A DNA stretch of 34,072 nt from Kluyvera intermedia (lineage in GTDB: Bacteria > Pseudomonadota > Gammaproteobacteria > Enterobacterales > Enterobacteriaceae): assembly GCF_021440345.1 (NCBI RefSeq), contig NZ_JAKCNS010000064.1, positions 1 through 34,072 on the forward strand. Reading direction: 5' to 3'. Below, piece after piece: positions 19,321 through 27,535 of the stretch (position 1 is the first letter of the stretch; each line of letters starts with the position of its first letter). The notes beneath the pieces are model-generated. The model had not been told where the DNA came from, did not search any database, and saw only the letters and a program-made list of their open reading frames with translations. Both the position numbers and the translations under genes were made by a program.

Positions 19321-19552
19321 TGTATCCTCTTGCAGGTGTATGATTAGCGAATTGATACTAGCAATCACATTGATTTAATGTATTTCATGCGAATAGTTTC
19401 CACGCGAACTGTGAGTTGTGATATGAATTATTGATACAATAAATAACTAAATGTGATCTAAAGCGAATCATTTCAATTTTGCTTTTACTTGCATAGCCCT
19501 GCCGATACCGTCTGGATGTGGTATATAAAAATAAACCCACAAGGACGAGCCC
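19321..19552. promoter_or_regulatory. Divergent control region, pac / araC remnant
   Basis: AT-rich promoter region. TGTGA half-sites occur at 19410-19414, 19417-19421 and 19452-19456. pac is known to be CRP-activated in E. coli, but none of these has a good second half, so CRP sites are only suggested. ACAAGGACGAG (19541-19551) is the ribosome site of the plus-strand remnant. Confidence 0.4.
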
Positions 19553-20024
19553 ATGACCACACCGCGCGAAATCCACCAGACCTTCATCCGCACGCCCGGG
19601 CTTGAGCTGCGCAGCACCTGGCAGAGCACTCAGGCGTACAAACGCCACAGCCATGTTCAGCTGTCGATCGGTGCAATCCTTGAAGGGAACACTCGCTGCA
19701 TCTGCCAGGGACAGGAATATCTGCTGGCACCCGGCGATCTCATCGTGATCCCGGCCAACGCGCCGCACAGCTGTAACCCGCTGCAGGGGCAGCCACGCAG
19801 CTATCACATGCTGTATATCGACACGCCACTCGACTTTGGCCAGCAGCTTCTCCGCGACGATGCGCTGTTCGGCCTGCGGGATCTGGATGGCCACCGTGGT
19901 GCTGCTGTGGGATCTGCTGCTGGTCATGCTGATTGCGTTACCGCAGGTGCAGCACCGTCTTAAGCATCTTATCTGGAGGATTGAACGCCTGGCGGGCAGT
20001 ATTCTGCTGGTCTTCGGCGGCTGA
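19553..20024 (+). pseudogene. Deletion-fused araC'-'lysE remnant
   Basis: The first part (19553 to about 19880) encodes the cupin-type N-terminus of an AraC regulator (TFIRTPGLELRSTWQSTQAYKRHSH... with LAPGDLIVIPANAPHSCNPL). About residue 110 the reading turns to low-sense sequence and stops at 19963. From about 19885, in the next frame, the DNA encodes a LysE-type transporter C-terminus (WMATVVLLWDLLLVMLIALPQVQHRL...RLAGSILLVFGG, stop at 20024). AraC-LysE pairs are common neighbours in enterobacteria. A deletion appears to have removed the regulator's DNA-binding half and most of the exporter, joining the rest out of frame. The 5' part still has a good start and ribosome site, so a truncated sensor fragment could be made. 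Confidence 0.8.
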
Positions 20025-20093
20025 GTTTTGTGGCACGCCTTTGTGGGATAAGACGCATAGGGCGACAAAGAGCAGCTGTCGCCCTATCTCCCT

Positions 20094-20258
20094 TTAATAC
20101 ACATCGTTTCTACGCAGCCCGACATCTTTTAGCTGTTCATCGCTCATTCCCTGCAAAATGCGCCGCGTTTGCCACAAAATCACCTGTTTTTTGATAAAGC
20201 GCCACACCAATACAAAGCCGATAAACGGCTGTCTTGCCCGATTCTCGTGAAATTCCAT
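20094..20258 (-). CDS. yjiS: YjiS, DUF1127 small protein
   Basis: A 54-residue DUF1127 protein, starting MEFHENRARQPFIGFVLVW and ending with the hallmark block MSDEQLKDVGLRRNDVY. E. coli YjiS begins and ends almost the same way. DUF1127 proteins elsewhere include small Arg-rich regulators of phosphate and RNA metabolism, but no role is known for YjiS. The ribosome site GGTGAGGAGG precedes the ATG by about 6 bases and is very strong. It is divergent from yjiR across a region with three copies of a likely YjiR operator. Confidence 0.9.
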   Translation of the reverse strand: MEFHENRARQPFIGFVLVWRFIKKQVILWQTRRILQGMSDEQLKDVGLRRNDVY

Positions 20259-20313
20259 ACTCCACCTCCTCACCTTGTCAGAGGCTTTATCTTCACGTAT
20301 TTCCCGTCGAACA

Positions 20314-20414
20314 ATACAGATTCAAAAAACACTTTTATTTAACATACAGATTCGCTAAAACGGTATCTGCGTGCGGTTTTTGTCGCCTGACTGTACTGGT
20401 TTTTTAATCTGTAT
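20314..20414. promoter_or_regulatory. Three-copy ATACAGATT operator array, yjiS / yjiR
   Basis: ATACAGATTC occurs at 20314-20323 and 20344-20353, 30 bp apart. AATCTGTAT, the inverted copy, is at 20406-20414. MocR regulators such as PdxR use direct plus inverted repeats in divergent promoters, so these are likely YjiR sites controlling yjiR and perhaps yjiS. Confidence 0.7.
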
Positions 20415-20436
20415 GGCGATAACTGGGGATACAGCG

Positions 20437-21849
20437 ATGACGCGTTACCAACATCTGGCCAATCTGCTGGCCGAACGTATTGAACAAGGGCTGTATCGCC
20501 ACGGCGAAAAACTCCCCTCCGTACGCAGCCTGAGCCAGGAACACGGCGTCAGCATCAGCACCGTACAGCAGGCCTATCAGACGCTGGAACAGCGCCAGCT
20601 GATCACCCCGCAGCCGCGATCCGGCTACTTCGTTGCGCCGCAGAAGGCCCAGCCTCCGGTACCACCGATGTCGCGCCCGGTGCAGCGCCCGGTAGAAATC
20701 ACCCAGTGGGATCAGGTGCTGAACATGCTGGACGCCCGTAACGATAAGTCGATTATTCCCTTCGGCGGCGGCTCACCGGACGTCACCCAGCCAAGCCTGA
20801 AGCCGCTGTGGCGCGAAATGAGCCGCGTGATACAGCACAATATCGTCGACGTGCTGAGCTACGACGAGCTGGCCGGTCGCCGCGAGCTTCGCGAACAGAT
20901 CGCCCGCCTGATGCTCGACGGCGGATCGGTAGTCAACGCCGACGATCTGATCATCACCAGCGGCTGCCACAGCGCACTATCGCTGGCGCTGCTGTCAGTG
21001 TGCCAGCCCGGCGACATCATCGCCGTCGAATCCCCCACCTACTACGGCACCATGCAGCTGCTGCGCGGTCTGGGGCTGAAAGCGATAGAGATCCCCACCG
21101 ATCCCAATACCGGGATCAGCGTCGAAGCGCTGGAAATGGCGTTAGATCAGTGGCCGATCAAAGGGGTGATCCTCGTCCCCAACTGCAACAACCCGCAGGG
21201 TTTCATCATGCCCGACGCCCGCAAGCGCGCGGTGCTGAATCTCGCCCAGCGCTACGATATCGTTATTTTTGAAGATGATATCTACGGTGAGCTGGCAACC
21301 GAATACCCGCGCCCGCGCACCATTCACTCATGGGATATCGACGGCCGGGTGATGCTCTGCAGTTCGTTTACCAAAACTATTGCTCCCGGACTGCGCATCG
21401 GCTGGATAGCCCCTGGCCGCTACTACGACAAGCTGCTACAGATGAAATACGCCGCCAACGGCACCAACGTCCCCTCGACGCAGCTGGCCGCCTCCAACTT
21501 TATTCGTGAAGGCCACTACCACCGCCACGTCCGCCGGATGCGGCAGATCTACCAGCGCAACATGGAGATCTACACCTGCTGGCTGCGCGAGTTTTTCCCC
21601 TGCGGGATCTGCGTCACGCGCCCGCTGGGCGGCTATATGCTGTGGGTCGAGCTGCCCGAGCAGGTAGATATGGTGTGCGTGGCGAAACAGCTGTGCCGGA
21701 TGAAGATCCAGGTGGCACCGGGATCGCTGTTCTCGGCTTCGGGAAAATACAGAAACTGCCTGCGGATCAACTGCGCGCTGCCGCCGATTGAGAAACATCG
21801 CGAGGTGATGGTGCAGCTGGGGGAGGCGGTGAAGGTGGCGATGGAGTGA
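20437..21849 (+). CDS. yjiR: YjiR, MocR-type GntR regulator with aminotransferase domain
   Basis: Transcription regulator of the MocR/GntR group, 470 residues as in E. coli. The N-terminal winged helix spans about 1-70 (LYRHGEKLPSVRSLSQEHGV then STVQQAYQTLEQRQLI). A linker leads to a fold-type I aminotransferase domain of about 110-470. It has the NCNNPQGF loop, FEDDIYGEL, and the PLP lysine in CSSFTKTIAPGLRIGWI. I chose ATG 20437 for agreement with E. coli; the longer start at 20371 lies inside the operator region. The effector is unknown. It converges on the TauD-like gene. Confidence 0.95.
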   Translation: MTRYQHLANLLAERIEQGLYRHGEKLPSVRSLSQEHGVSISTVQQAYQTLEQRQLITPQPRSGYFVAPQKAQPPVPPMSRPVQRPVEITQWDQVLNMLDARNDKSIIPFGGGSPDVTQPSLKPLWREMSRVIQHNIVDVLSYDELAGRRELREQIARLMLDGGSVVNADDLIITSGCHSALSLALLSVCQPGDIIAVESPTYYGTMQLLRGLGLKAIEIPTDPNTGISVEALEMALDQWPIKGVILVPNCNNPQGFIMPDARKRAVLNLAQRYDIVIFEDDIYGELATEYPRPRTIHSWDIDGRVMLCSSFTKTIAPGLRIGWIAPGRYYDKLLQMKYAANGTNVPSTQLAASNFIREGHYHRHVRRMRQIYQRNMEIYTCWLREFFPCGICVTRPLGGYMLWVELPEQVDMVCVAKQLCRMKIQVAPGSLFSASGKYRNCLRINCALPPIEKHREVMVQLGEAVKVAME

Positions 21850-21875
21850 GATAGGTCCACCGCCCACCAGAAAGA

Positions 21876-22823
21876 TTAAGAGGCGGCGCTAACCGCTGAT
21901 TCAGCGCTATTCGCCGCATCCTGTGGCCTTGAAACCGTGCGACTTTTACTGCCGTCGACGCCGACTGCAATCTCACCTTCGACCGTCACCCGACGCACGA
22001 CGCGCGGCTGGGTACCGTAGTCGTTCACCGCATAGTGCTGGGTGCTGCGGTTGTCCCAAATCACCACGTCGTCCTGCTGCCACTGCCAGCGCACGGTGTT
22101 ATCGAGGCGGATAATACGGTTTTGCAGCAGCTCGAACAGCTGTGCAGACTCGCGCGAGCTAAAGCCCACCAGCCGTTTCACAAAGTGCCCCAGCAGCAGC
22201 GCGCGTTCGCCGCTAACCGGGTGGACGTGCACCACCGGGTGTTCGGCTTCCCACAGCGCAGAGACGAATACCTTTTGATGGTGCGCCAGACGGTGCGTTT
22301 CCACTACCGTGCGCTCGGCGCCGTAGTCATAGTCATTGCTGTGCACCGCGCGCAGGGTGTCGACGAAGCGTTTTAAGGTCTCCGGCAACTGTTCATAGGC
22401 GCGGGCGGTGTTGGCCCACACGGTGTCGCCGCCGTATTCCGGGATGGTGACGCCGCGCAGAATAGAAATTTTCGGGAACGCGTCAACGAAGGTGACGTCG
22501 GTGTGCCAGGAGTCGGCGCGGCCACCGCCTTTCGAGGCGTCGAGTTCAAACAGTTTGGTGCCTTCCGGGGACGGTACCGTCGGGTGAGGCACAATCTTGC
22601 CAAACCGCGCGCCGAAGGCCTGATGTTCAGCATCGGTGAGATGGCCCTGCTGACGGAAGAACAGCACTTTATATTTGACCAGCGCCGCCTCCACCTGAGC
22701 AAACGTCTCGGCATCCAGGTCTGCGGAAAGATGAATGTCGCGGATCTCCGCGCCGATATTGCCCGCCACGCGACGTAAATTTAATAAAGGAAAATCGGTA
22801 TCAGCAGTCTTCACAGCAGTCAT
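21876..22823 (-). CDS. TauD/TfdA-family Fe(II)/2-oxoglutarate dioxygenase
   Basis: Non-heme iron, 2-oxoglutarate-dependent dioxygenase, 315 residues, most like alkylsulfatase AtsK and TauD. The iron ligands are His107 and Asp109 in SWHTDVTF and His263 in TQHYAVNDYG. The 2-oxoglutarate salt bridge is one of Arg274/277/278. Typical substrates are taurine, alkylsulfates or phenoxyacetates, and the sequence cannot separate these. The Ala/Ser-rich C-terminal tail (last 15 residues) is unusual. No transporter or sulfur-regulated partner is adjacent. A 16-bp palindrome lies 56 bp upstream of the start. Confidence 0.88.
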   Translation of the reverse strand: MTAVKTADTDFPLLNLRRVAGNIGAEIRDIHLSADLDAETFAQVEAALVKYKVLFFRQQGHLTDAEHQAFGARFGKIVPHPTVPSPEGTKLFELDASKGGGRADSWHTDVTFVDAFPKISILRGVTIPEYGGDTVWANTARAYEQLPETLKRFVDTLRAVHSNDYDYGAERTVVETHRLAHHQKVFVSALWEAEHPVVHVHPVSGERALLLGHFVKRLVGFSSRESAQLFELLQNRIIRLDNTVRWQWQQDDVVIWDNRSTQHYAVNDYGTQPRVVRRVTVEGEIAVGVDGSKSRTVSRPQDAANSAESAVSAAS

Positions 22824-22878
22824 GATTGCGCCCCTTTAAATGGTCAGAAACCCGAATATAGAAATATTCCGCCGGGTG

Positions 22879-22894
22879 ACAAAGTCGACTTTGT
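22879..22894. promoter_or_regulatory. 16-bp palindrome upstream of the TauD-like gene
   Basis: ACAAAGTCGACTTTGT is a perfect palindrome, 56 bp upstream of the dioxygenase ATG on the minus strand. It is a likely operator; the regulator is not identified. Confidence 0.5.
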
Positions 22895-22925
22895 GATATT
22901 GATAGCTGTCAGGCGGGATAACCCA

Positions 22926-22971
22926 TTCCCCTAAGCCAATGAATTAGGGGAAACGCCGGGCATCTCAATCT
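22926..22971 (-). repeat. Dispersed repeat, copy B, with hairpin
   Basis: 22943-22960 is the exact reverse complement of copy A's CCCGGCGTTTCCCCTAAT, and 22961-22971 continues with the AGATTGAGAT block without interruption. TTCCCCTAA (22926-22934) pairs with TTAGGGGAA (22944-22952) to give a 9-bp stem. Confidence 0.65.
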
Positions 22972-23006
22972 ACAATGTGCGCCAGAACCGGGTACATTGC
23001 CTGATA

Positions 23007-23033
23007 CCCTACGCCTTATCCGGCCTACCGTTT
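23007..23033. repeat. Partial REP unit
   Basis: CCTACGCCTTATCCGGCCTA is half of a REP-type element, lying just before the DUF2164 gene. Confidence 0.6.
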
Positions 23034-23054
23034 ATCTTGCTGACAGGAGTCCTT

Positions 23055-23297
23055 ATGACCACGGAAATCACCCTCACCCCCGCCGAGCGCGAACGGCTGC
23101 GCGACCAGCTTTCCGACTACTGCTCAGAACATTTTGAGCTGGAGCTGGAACAGTTCGACGCCGAATTTTTTGTCGATTTCGTTATCGATAAACTGGGCCC
23201 GGCCTTTTACAACGCCGGGATCGAGGAGGCGATTCGCACCCATTTAGCGTGGAGCGAGCGCATTCAGGAAGAGATGGATGTGAAGAAAATTTTATGA
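23055..23297 (+). CDS. DUF2164 family small protein
   Basis: Acidic soluble protein of 80 residues, DUF2164 type, function unknown. It is rich in Glu and Asp (EHFELELEQFDAEFFVDFVIDKLGP) and helical. The family block LGPAFYNAGIEEA is complete. The start ATG 23055 has GACAGGAG upstream and follows a REP fragment. Its stop overlaps the next gene's start (ATGA), so the two are one translational unit with a GNAT enzyme. Confidence 0.85.
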   Translation: MTTEITLTPAERERLRDQLSDYCSEHFELELEQFDAEFFVDFVIDKLGPAFYNAGIEEAIRTHLAWSERIQEEMDVKKIL

Positions 23298-23764
23298 CTC
23301 AACACACTGTGATTTATTCTCTGCGCGAACACCCACAGAAAATGGCAGCGGTTATCGCCTACTTCCAGCAGCAATGGGCATCGGAAGAATCGATGATGGT
23401 TTACGACGACGCGCTGCGCCGCACGCCGGGGGCGAAAAATCCGTTGCCGCAGTGGTACTGGCTGCAGGACGGCGAGCGGATTATCGGCTGCGCGGGACTG
23501 ATTACGAACGATTTTATCAGCCGCGGCGAGCTCTACCCGTGGCTGTGCGCGCTCTATATCGACCCCGATTATCGCCAGCAGGGATTGGCCCGCCGGCTGA
23601 TTGACCATATCGCCCAGCACACCCGCGAACTGGGGTTTGACCAGCTGCATCTGTGCACCGATATCGAAGGGTTTTACGAGAAAGCGGGCTTCGTTTTCAA
23701 CGGTCTGGGCTATCACCCATGGGGCGAGTCATCGCGGGTCTACACGCGAGAGTTAGGCATTTAA
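23294..23764 (+). CDS. GNAT-family N-acetyltransferase
   Basis: Acetyl-CoA-dependent acetyltransferase, 156 residues, substrate unknown. Motif A is ALYIDPDYRQQGLARRLIDHI (23 positions before the RELGF helix), and motif B follows as LHLCTDIEGFYEKAGFVFNGLGYHPWGE. The start overlaps the stop of the DUF2164 gene by the ATGA arrangement; an upstream start would place it inside that gene. The tight pairing suggests a shared function, but nothing in the sequence states it. Confidence 0.87.
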   Translation: MTQHTVIYSLREHPQKMAAVIAYFQQQWASEESMMVYDDALRRTPGAKNPLPQWYWLQDGERIIGCAGLITNDFISRGELYPWLCALYIDPDYRQQGLARRLIDHIAQHTRELGFDQLHLCTDIEGFYEKAGFVFNGLGYHPWGESSRVYTRELGI

Positions 23765-23805
23765 ACCGGCGCAGCGCTGTCCAAAACGCTGCGCCACGGT
23801 TGTCA

Positions 23806-24879
23806 CTACTGCCATCTCTCCTGCTGAAGCTCCAGCAGCAATAGCATCATCAGCGCCTGCGCGTACGGCACGGGTGCCATAGCAATATCGCAGTAGTACT
23901 GGAGATCCGGACCGACCATCGTCCCTTTTGACGCTTCCAGCACGATCCCGCGCTCGTCGATCCTGTCGCGCAGTGCGTGCCACGCCCGCAGCGCATGATC
24001 GGCCACTTTCTCGTCGAGGATCCCCATGCGCACACCGCGCAGCATGCCGTAGGCGATCCCAGCGGTGGCGGAAGATTCCTGCGGGGAAAGCGGATCGTCA
24101 AGCAGCGTATGCCACATGCCGTTGTCGGCCTGCACATCACAAAGCGTATTCACCTGACGCGCCACCACCGCCGACAAATAGCGCTGCACGCTGGCGTCGA
24201 GGCTGTCGCCCAGCAGCGCGATAAACTCCGGAATAGCCACGGTTATCCAGGCATTACCGCGTCCCCAGAAGGCTTTGGAGAAATGGTGTTGACCGACAAA
24301 CGTCCAGCCGTGATACCACAGGCCGCTCGCCGGCTCGCACAGATAGCGGGTATGCAACAGGAACTGGTACGACGCTTCGTCAATCAGATCTTTGCGCTTT
24401 AGCACCACACCCGCGGTACCGAGGAACAGGCAGGTCATAAACAGCGTGTCGTCCCACAGGTGGCCGGTGTTGGGCTGCTCCTTGACCACGTGCTGGAAGC
24501 CGCCCTCTTCGGTTTTCGGCAAAGTGCGCAGCAGATCGTCGGCCCAATGATTCACGACCGCCAGCAGATCCTGCCGCCCGGTATGCCCGGCCACCAGCGC
24601 CAGGGTGATCATCGGGGCGGTGGTATTGATCTGGATCTCCGGTAGCCCTTTCGCCAGTTGGCCTTCGTACCAGGCAAGGATCGATTGTTGCAAACCCTCG
24701 TCACCCTGCTGACGCGCATACTGCCAGAAACCGTAAAGGCCAACGCCCACTTCCCATTCCCACTCTTCAAAGTGGATGGCAAAACCTTCGCCACCGTTGC
24801 CCACTTCACCGATATTTTTCAGGCGACAGAAACCCTGCACCACCTGCTCCAGCAGGGTATTTAACGCGGCGTTGTTCAT
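23806..24879 (-). CDS. GH105 unsaturated uronyl hydrolase
   Basis: Predicted cytoplasmic hydrolase of family GH105 (YteR/YesR type), which removes the unsaturated uronic acid left at the non-reducing end by polysaccharide lyases. The 357 residues form an (alpha/alpha)6 barrel. Catalytic Asp is at 143 or 144 in HLWDDTLFM, and WGRGNAW (205-211) is a family signature. There is no signal peptide. The start overlaps the upstream gene's stop (ATGA), so translation is coupled. GH88 is the nearest alternative and would act on glycosaminoglycan products; the WGRGNAW motif favours GH105. It is the last gene of the minus-strand glycan locus. Confidence 0.85.
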   Translation of the reverse strand: MNNAALNTLLEQVVQGFCRLKNIGEVGNGGEGFAIHFEEWEWEVGVGLYGFWQYARQQGDEGLQQSILAWYEGQLAKGLPEIQINTTAPMITLALVAGHTGRQDLLAVVNHWADDLLRTLPKTEEGGFQHVVKEQPNTGHLWDDTLFMTCLFLGTAGVVLKRKDLIDEASYQFLLHTRYLCEPASGLWYHGWTFVGQHHFSKAFWGRGNAWITVAIPEFIALLGDSLDASVQRYLSAVVARQVNTLCDVQADNGMWHTLLDDPLSPQESSATAGIAYGMLRGVRMGILDEKVADHALRAWHALRDRIDERGIVLEASKGTMVGPDLQYYCDIAMAPVPYAQALMMLLLLELQQERWQ

Positions 24880-27296
24880 TGTGATTCTCCTGAAAAAACA
24901 ACCTGAAGTTCATTGCCGGTGAGCGTAGGGAAGGCGGCATTTACGCCGTCGTCCTGGCATTCACCCTGCCAGCTCAGCTGCATCACGGTACGGCTGGCAT
25001 CAATAACCCGAGCGCTATCGCCCTGCAGCGCAATACGCAGCGCATCGCCGCGCTGGCAGAAGGCGCGAAACGCCTGTTCATCGCCCTCGGCCACTTCCAG
25101 CCACCACGCAACGTGGTGCCCTTCGGCACGCACTTCATCGCCATTGACGATTAACGGCTGCGAACAAAGGATCATCGCAAAAGCGTTGCCGGCACGTACC
25201 GCGTAGCCCTGCGCCAGCGGGCGCACCTCATCAAAGGCTTCCGCAGCAAGGTGGAGATGGGTCCAGTTCAGGCGCTCGCCTTCAGGCAACCGCCACAGCA
25301 TCAGCGCCCGGTTGTTCACCTGCATCACGCGCGGCAGTACGCCATTACCCGCCCAGAAGGAGGGGCGCGCTTCGCTGCCCGGCTGCACATCACCAGGATG
25401 GTTGATCCACAAACGCGCGTCGGGGCGAGTGGCAAACTGCACATCAACCAGATGCTGCTGATGCCCACGTTCACCGCTATGGTGATCAACGCAGCTGGAG
25501 AGGCTGACCGTCGGCTGTTTCCACGCCACGATATTACCGCCGCCGCACTGGTAATGCGCGCTCAGCGCCCCATGGCGCAAGCGGGCGTAGTGCGCCGTCT
25601 CCACCGGTGGCGCGTAGTCACTCAAGCAGAAAAACGGCAGCGAGGCGCATTTGCGGTTAGCATGCCCGCCGCCCCACGCCACGTGGCCAAAAGCGGAAAG
25701 CTCAGTAAGTGGGCTGGCGAGCAGCTCTTTTTCATACACCCGTCCCATGGTGCCGGCCGCAATACCGGACTGATAGTGCAGCGCGCTGGTTAGCATCAGG
25801 CGGTCGATCAGCCGATGGGCGCGCTGGCGCAGCGCGGCATCCTCGGCCAGCTGATAGAGCGCGAACAGGCCAATGTAGTCCACCGGATAATAAGGGGCGG
25901 AATTCCACTCCACGAACCCCTGCTGTTCCACGGCGTCAAACCAGGTGTGCAGACGCTGGCTGGCAATCGCCATCTGCTCTCGCCCCCTGCGGCCGGAGGC
26001 GATAAACAGCTCATCCGGGAACATCTGCCCGGCCAGATACTGGGCGACGTGGAAGCACAGCGCGTGGTTTTCACTCCAGAACCACATCACGTCGTTGCCC
26101 TGTTCGTCATACCAATAGCGATAGCCGAGGATGGCGGAGCGCACGCGCTTCCACAGCACCGCCGGGAAATGTTCGCCATGAAAATCACGCCAAATCCACA
26201 GCAGCGGCACCATGGAGAAATCCGAGCAGTCCTGGCGGGCGCTGATGCGCTGTAGCGTAGTGATGAGCAGTTCCTGCGCCTGTGGGCCGTTCTCACCAAC
26301 GTGCAGCATCGCCAGTAGTCGGCCGGTGCGCGGTACACCGTGTCGGGCAATATAGCTAAGTGCTTCGCGCTTGCGTGTTTCCAGCACACCTTCCCCGCCG
26401 GGTAGTGGCACGTCACTCAGCACAGTGGCGCTCAGGCTGCGGCTCATGACCACATCGCCCAGCGAGGCGGTGAGTTCCAGTCGATAGTGGCCGATACCAA
26501 GCGTTTCCGGGAGCGGGAGGACCAGCCCATTATGACCCGTTTTCAGCGAACCAAAATCCAGCGGACAGGTGGCGATACAGTCGTTGCCCAGGCTGTAAAC
26601 CGCGCCGCTTAGCGTCAGGCTGATATCGGCCAGACACGGAAGATGGAACGTTGAATGGCGAGTAACCACGCTCGCCGGTAGCGAATCCATAAACGCCCGC
26701 AAGGTATTGGCATCGGCGTTATTCATCTCTGGCAGCTCGGCTTCCAGCGGTTCACCCGCAAGATAAGTCATGCGGAAAGCAAAAAGGGTGTCACGCTCAA
26801 ACAACTCATCGAGATGAATAAGCAGCGCGTTATCACCGGGCTGAAGGGCTAGTTCGACGGACGTCGTTTGCAGCGTGTTGCGGGTAAATGGCGTAAAGCA
26901 GGCGGCCTGTACGCCGTTGCACCAGATACGGACGCCGCCGCAGGTGGCTATCTCAAACGGGTAACGGCCAGCTTTCGCGGCATGCAGCGTGACGCGCAGC
27001 CAACGCTGGCTATGGGTGGCAACGGGCTGCACGCCGGAAAAGGTCACGGTATCGCTGGCCCCGGTGTAGGTCACCGCGGCGGCCGGTAACGCACGTTCCG
27101 GTGAGACTTCACGCCGGGCGACGTCGCGGCGGAAAATACGCCGGCAAAAAGAATCCTCCGCCGGACCTTTACCGTTGGCGAAGTGATAATCCATCGCCGC
27201 ATCCCGCGCCTCGCCCGTGAAAAACTCGGCAAACCGCTCATTATGCGGCGCCGAAACCGTAAAACGCGTCAGCGCCTCGCCCGCTACCAGCCTCAT
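24876..27296 (-). CDS. Putative toroid polysaccharide lyase-like protein
   Basis: Large protein of 806 residues that I do not recognise as a named family. It appears to have an N-terminal beta region with a jelly-roll-like part (about 70-180: WLRVTLHAAKAGRYPFEIATCG, read in parts), an alpha-helical toroid (about 305-560) and a C-terminal beta domain. In the toroid, WFWSENHALCFHVAQYLAGQ gives Asn410-His411, and EWNSAPYYPVDYIG gives Tyr469/Tyr470/Tyr474. An Asn-His-Tyr set is the catalytic pattern of toroid lyases such as PL8, so a lyase feeding the coupled GH105 enzyme is plausible. There is no signal peptide. I chose ATG 27296 (RBS GAGGGG) over a TTG 45 bases upstream. Confidence 0.55.
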   Translation of the reverse strand: MRLVAGEALTRFTVSAPHNERFAEFFTGEARDAAMDYHFANGKGPAEDSFCRRIFRRDVARREVSPERALPAAAVTYTGASDTVTFSGVQPVATHSQRWLRVTLHAAKAGRYPFEIATCGGVRIWCNGVQAACFTPFTRNTLQTTSVELALQPGDNALLIHLDELFERDTLFAFRMTYLAGEPLEAELPEMNNADANTLRAFMDSLPASVVTRHSTFHLPCLADISLTLSGAVYSLGNDCIATCPLDFGSLKTGHNGLVLPLPETLGIGHYRLELTASLGDVVMSRSLSATVLSDVPLPGGEGVLETRKREALSYIARHGVPRTGRLLAMLHVGENGPQAQELLITTLQRISARQDCSDFSMVPLLWIWRDFHGEHFPAVLWKRVRSAILGYRYWYDEQGNDVMWFWSENHALCFHVAQYLAGQMFPDELFIASGRRGREQMAIASQRLHTWFDAVEQQGFVEWNSAPYYPVDYIGLFALYQLAEDAALRQRAHRLIDRLMLTSALHYQSGIAAGTMGRVYEKELLASPLTELSAFGHVAWGGGHANRKCASLPFFCLSDYAPPVETAHYARLRHGALSAHYQCGGGNIVAWKQPTVSLSSCVDHHSGERGHQQHLVDVQFATRPDARLWINHPGDVQPGSEARPSFWAGNGVLPRVMQVNNRALMLWRLPEGERLNWTHLHLAAEAFDEVRPLAQGYAVRAGNAFAMILCSQPLIVNGDEVRAEGHHVAWWLEVAEGDEQAFRAFCQRGDALRIALQGDSARVIDASRTVMQLSWQGECQDDGVNAAFPTLTGNELQVVFSGESQ

Positions 27297-27535
27297 GTAA
27301 ATCCCCTCAGTAACCGCTTGGTGAATGGGCGACATTGTCAAAGAAAGGGCGGGAAGCGCGCTATGCGTCTGCGGGGACGGTTTGATGGAACTGACTGGTT
27401 ATTCACACTCTGCGTTGGAGGGGAAGATAAAATGTGACGGGCATCACTTCTTAAAATCCGCTACCGCCGTGAGAGCCGGGAAAACTCACGTTTCCCGGTT
27501 TACGGGCAGCCACAAACAGTGACAATCATCACGTT
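27297..27535. promoter_or_regulatory. Control region of the lyase-like gene with CRP-like sites
   Basis: TGTGACGGGCATCACT (27433-27448) and AGTGACAATCATCACG (27518-27533) both keep the GTGA-N6-TCAC core, with centres 85 bp apart. Between them a perfect 8-bp inverted repeat, CCGGGAAA and TTTCCCGG with a 7-base gap, lies at about 27477-27499 and may be a terminator stem for the upstream gene or an operator. Confidence 0.65.

Noticed and set aside
19401-19460. Full CRP site for pac
   Set aside because: Three TGTGA half-sites are present, but none has a matching TCACA at six bases, so no complete site is claimed.
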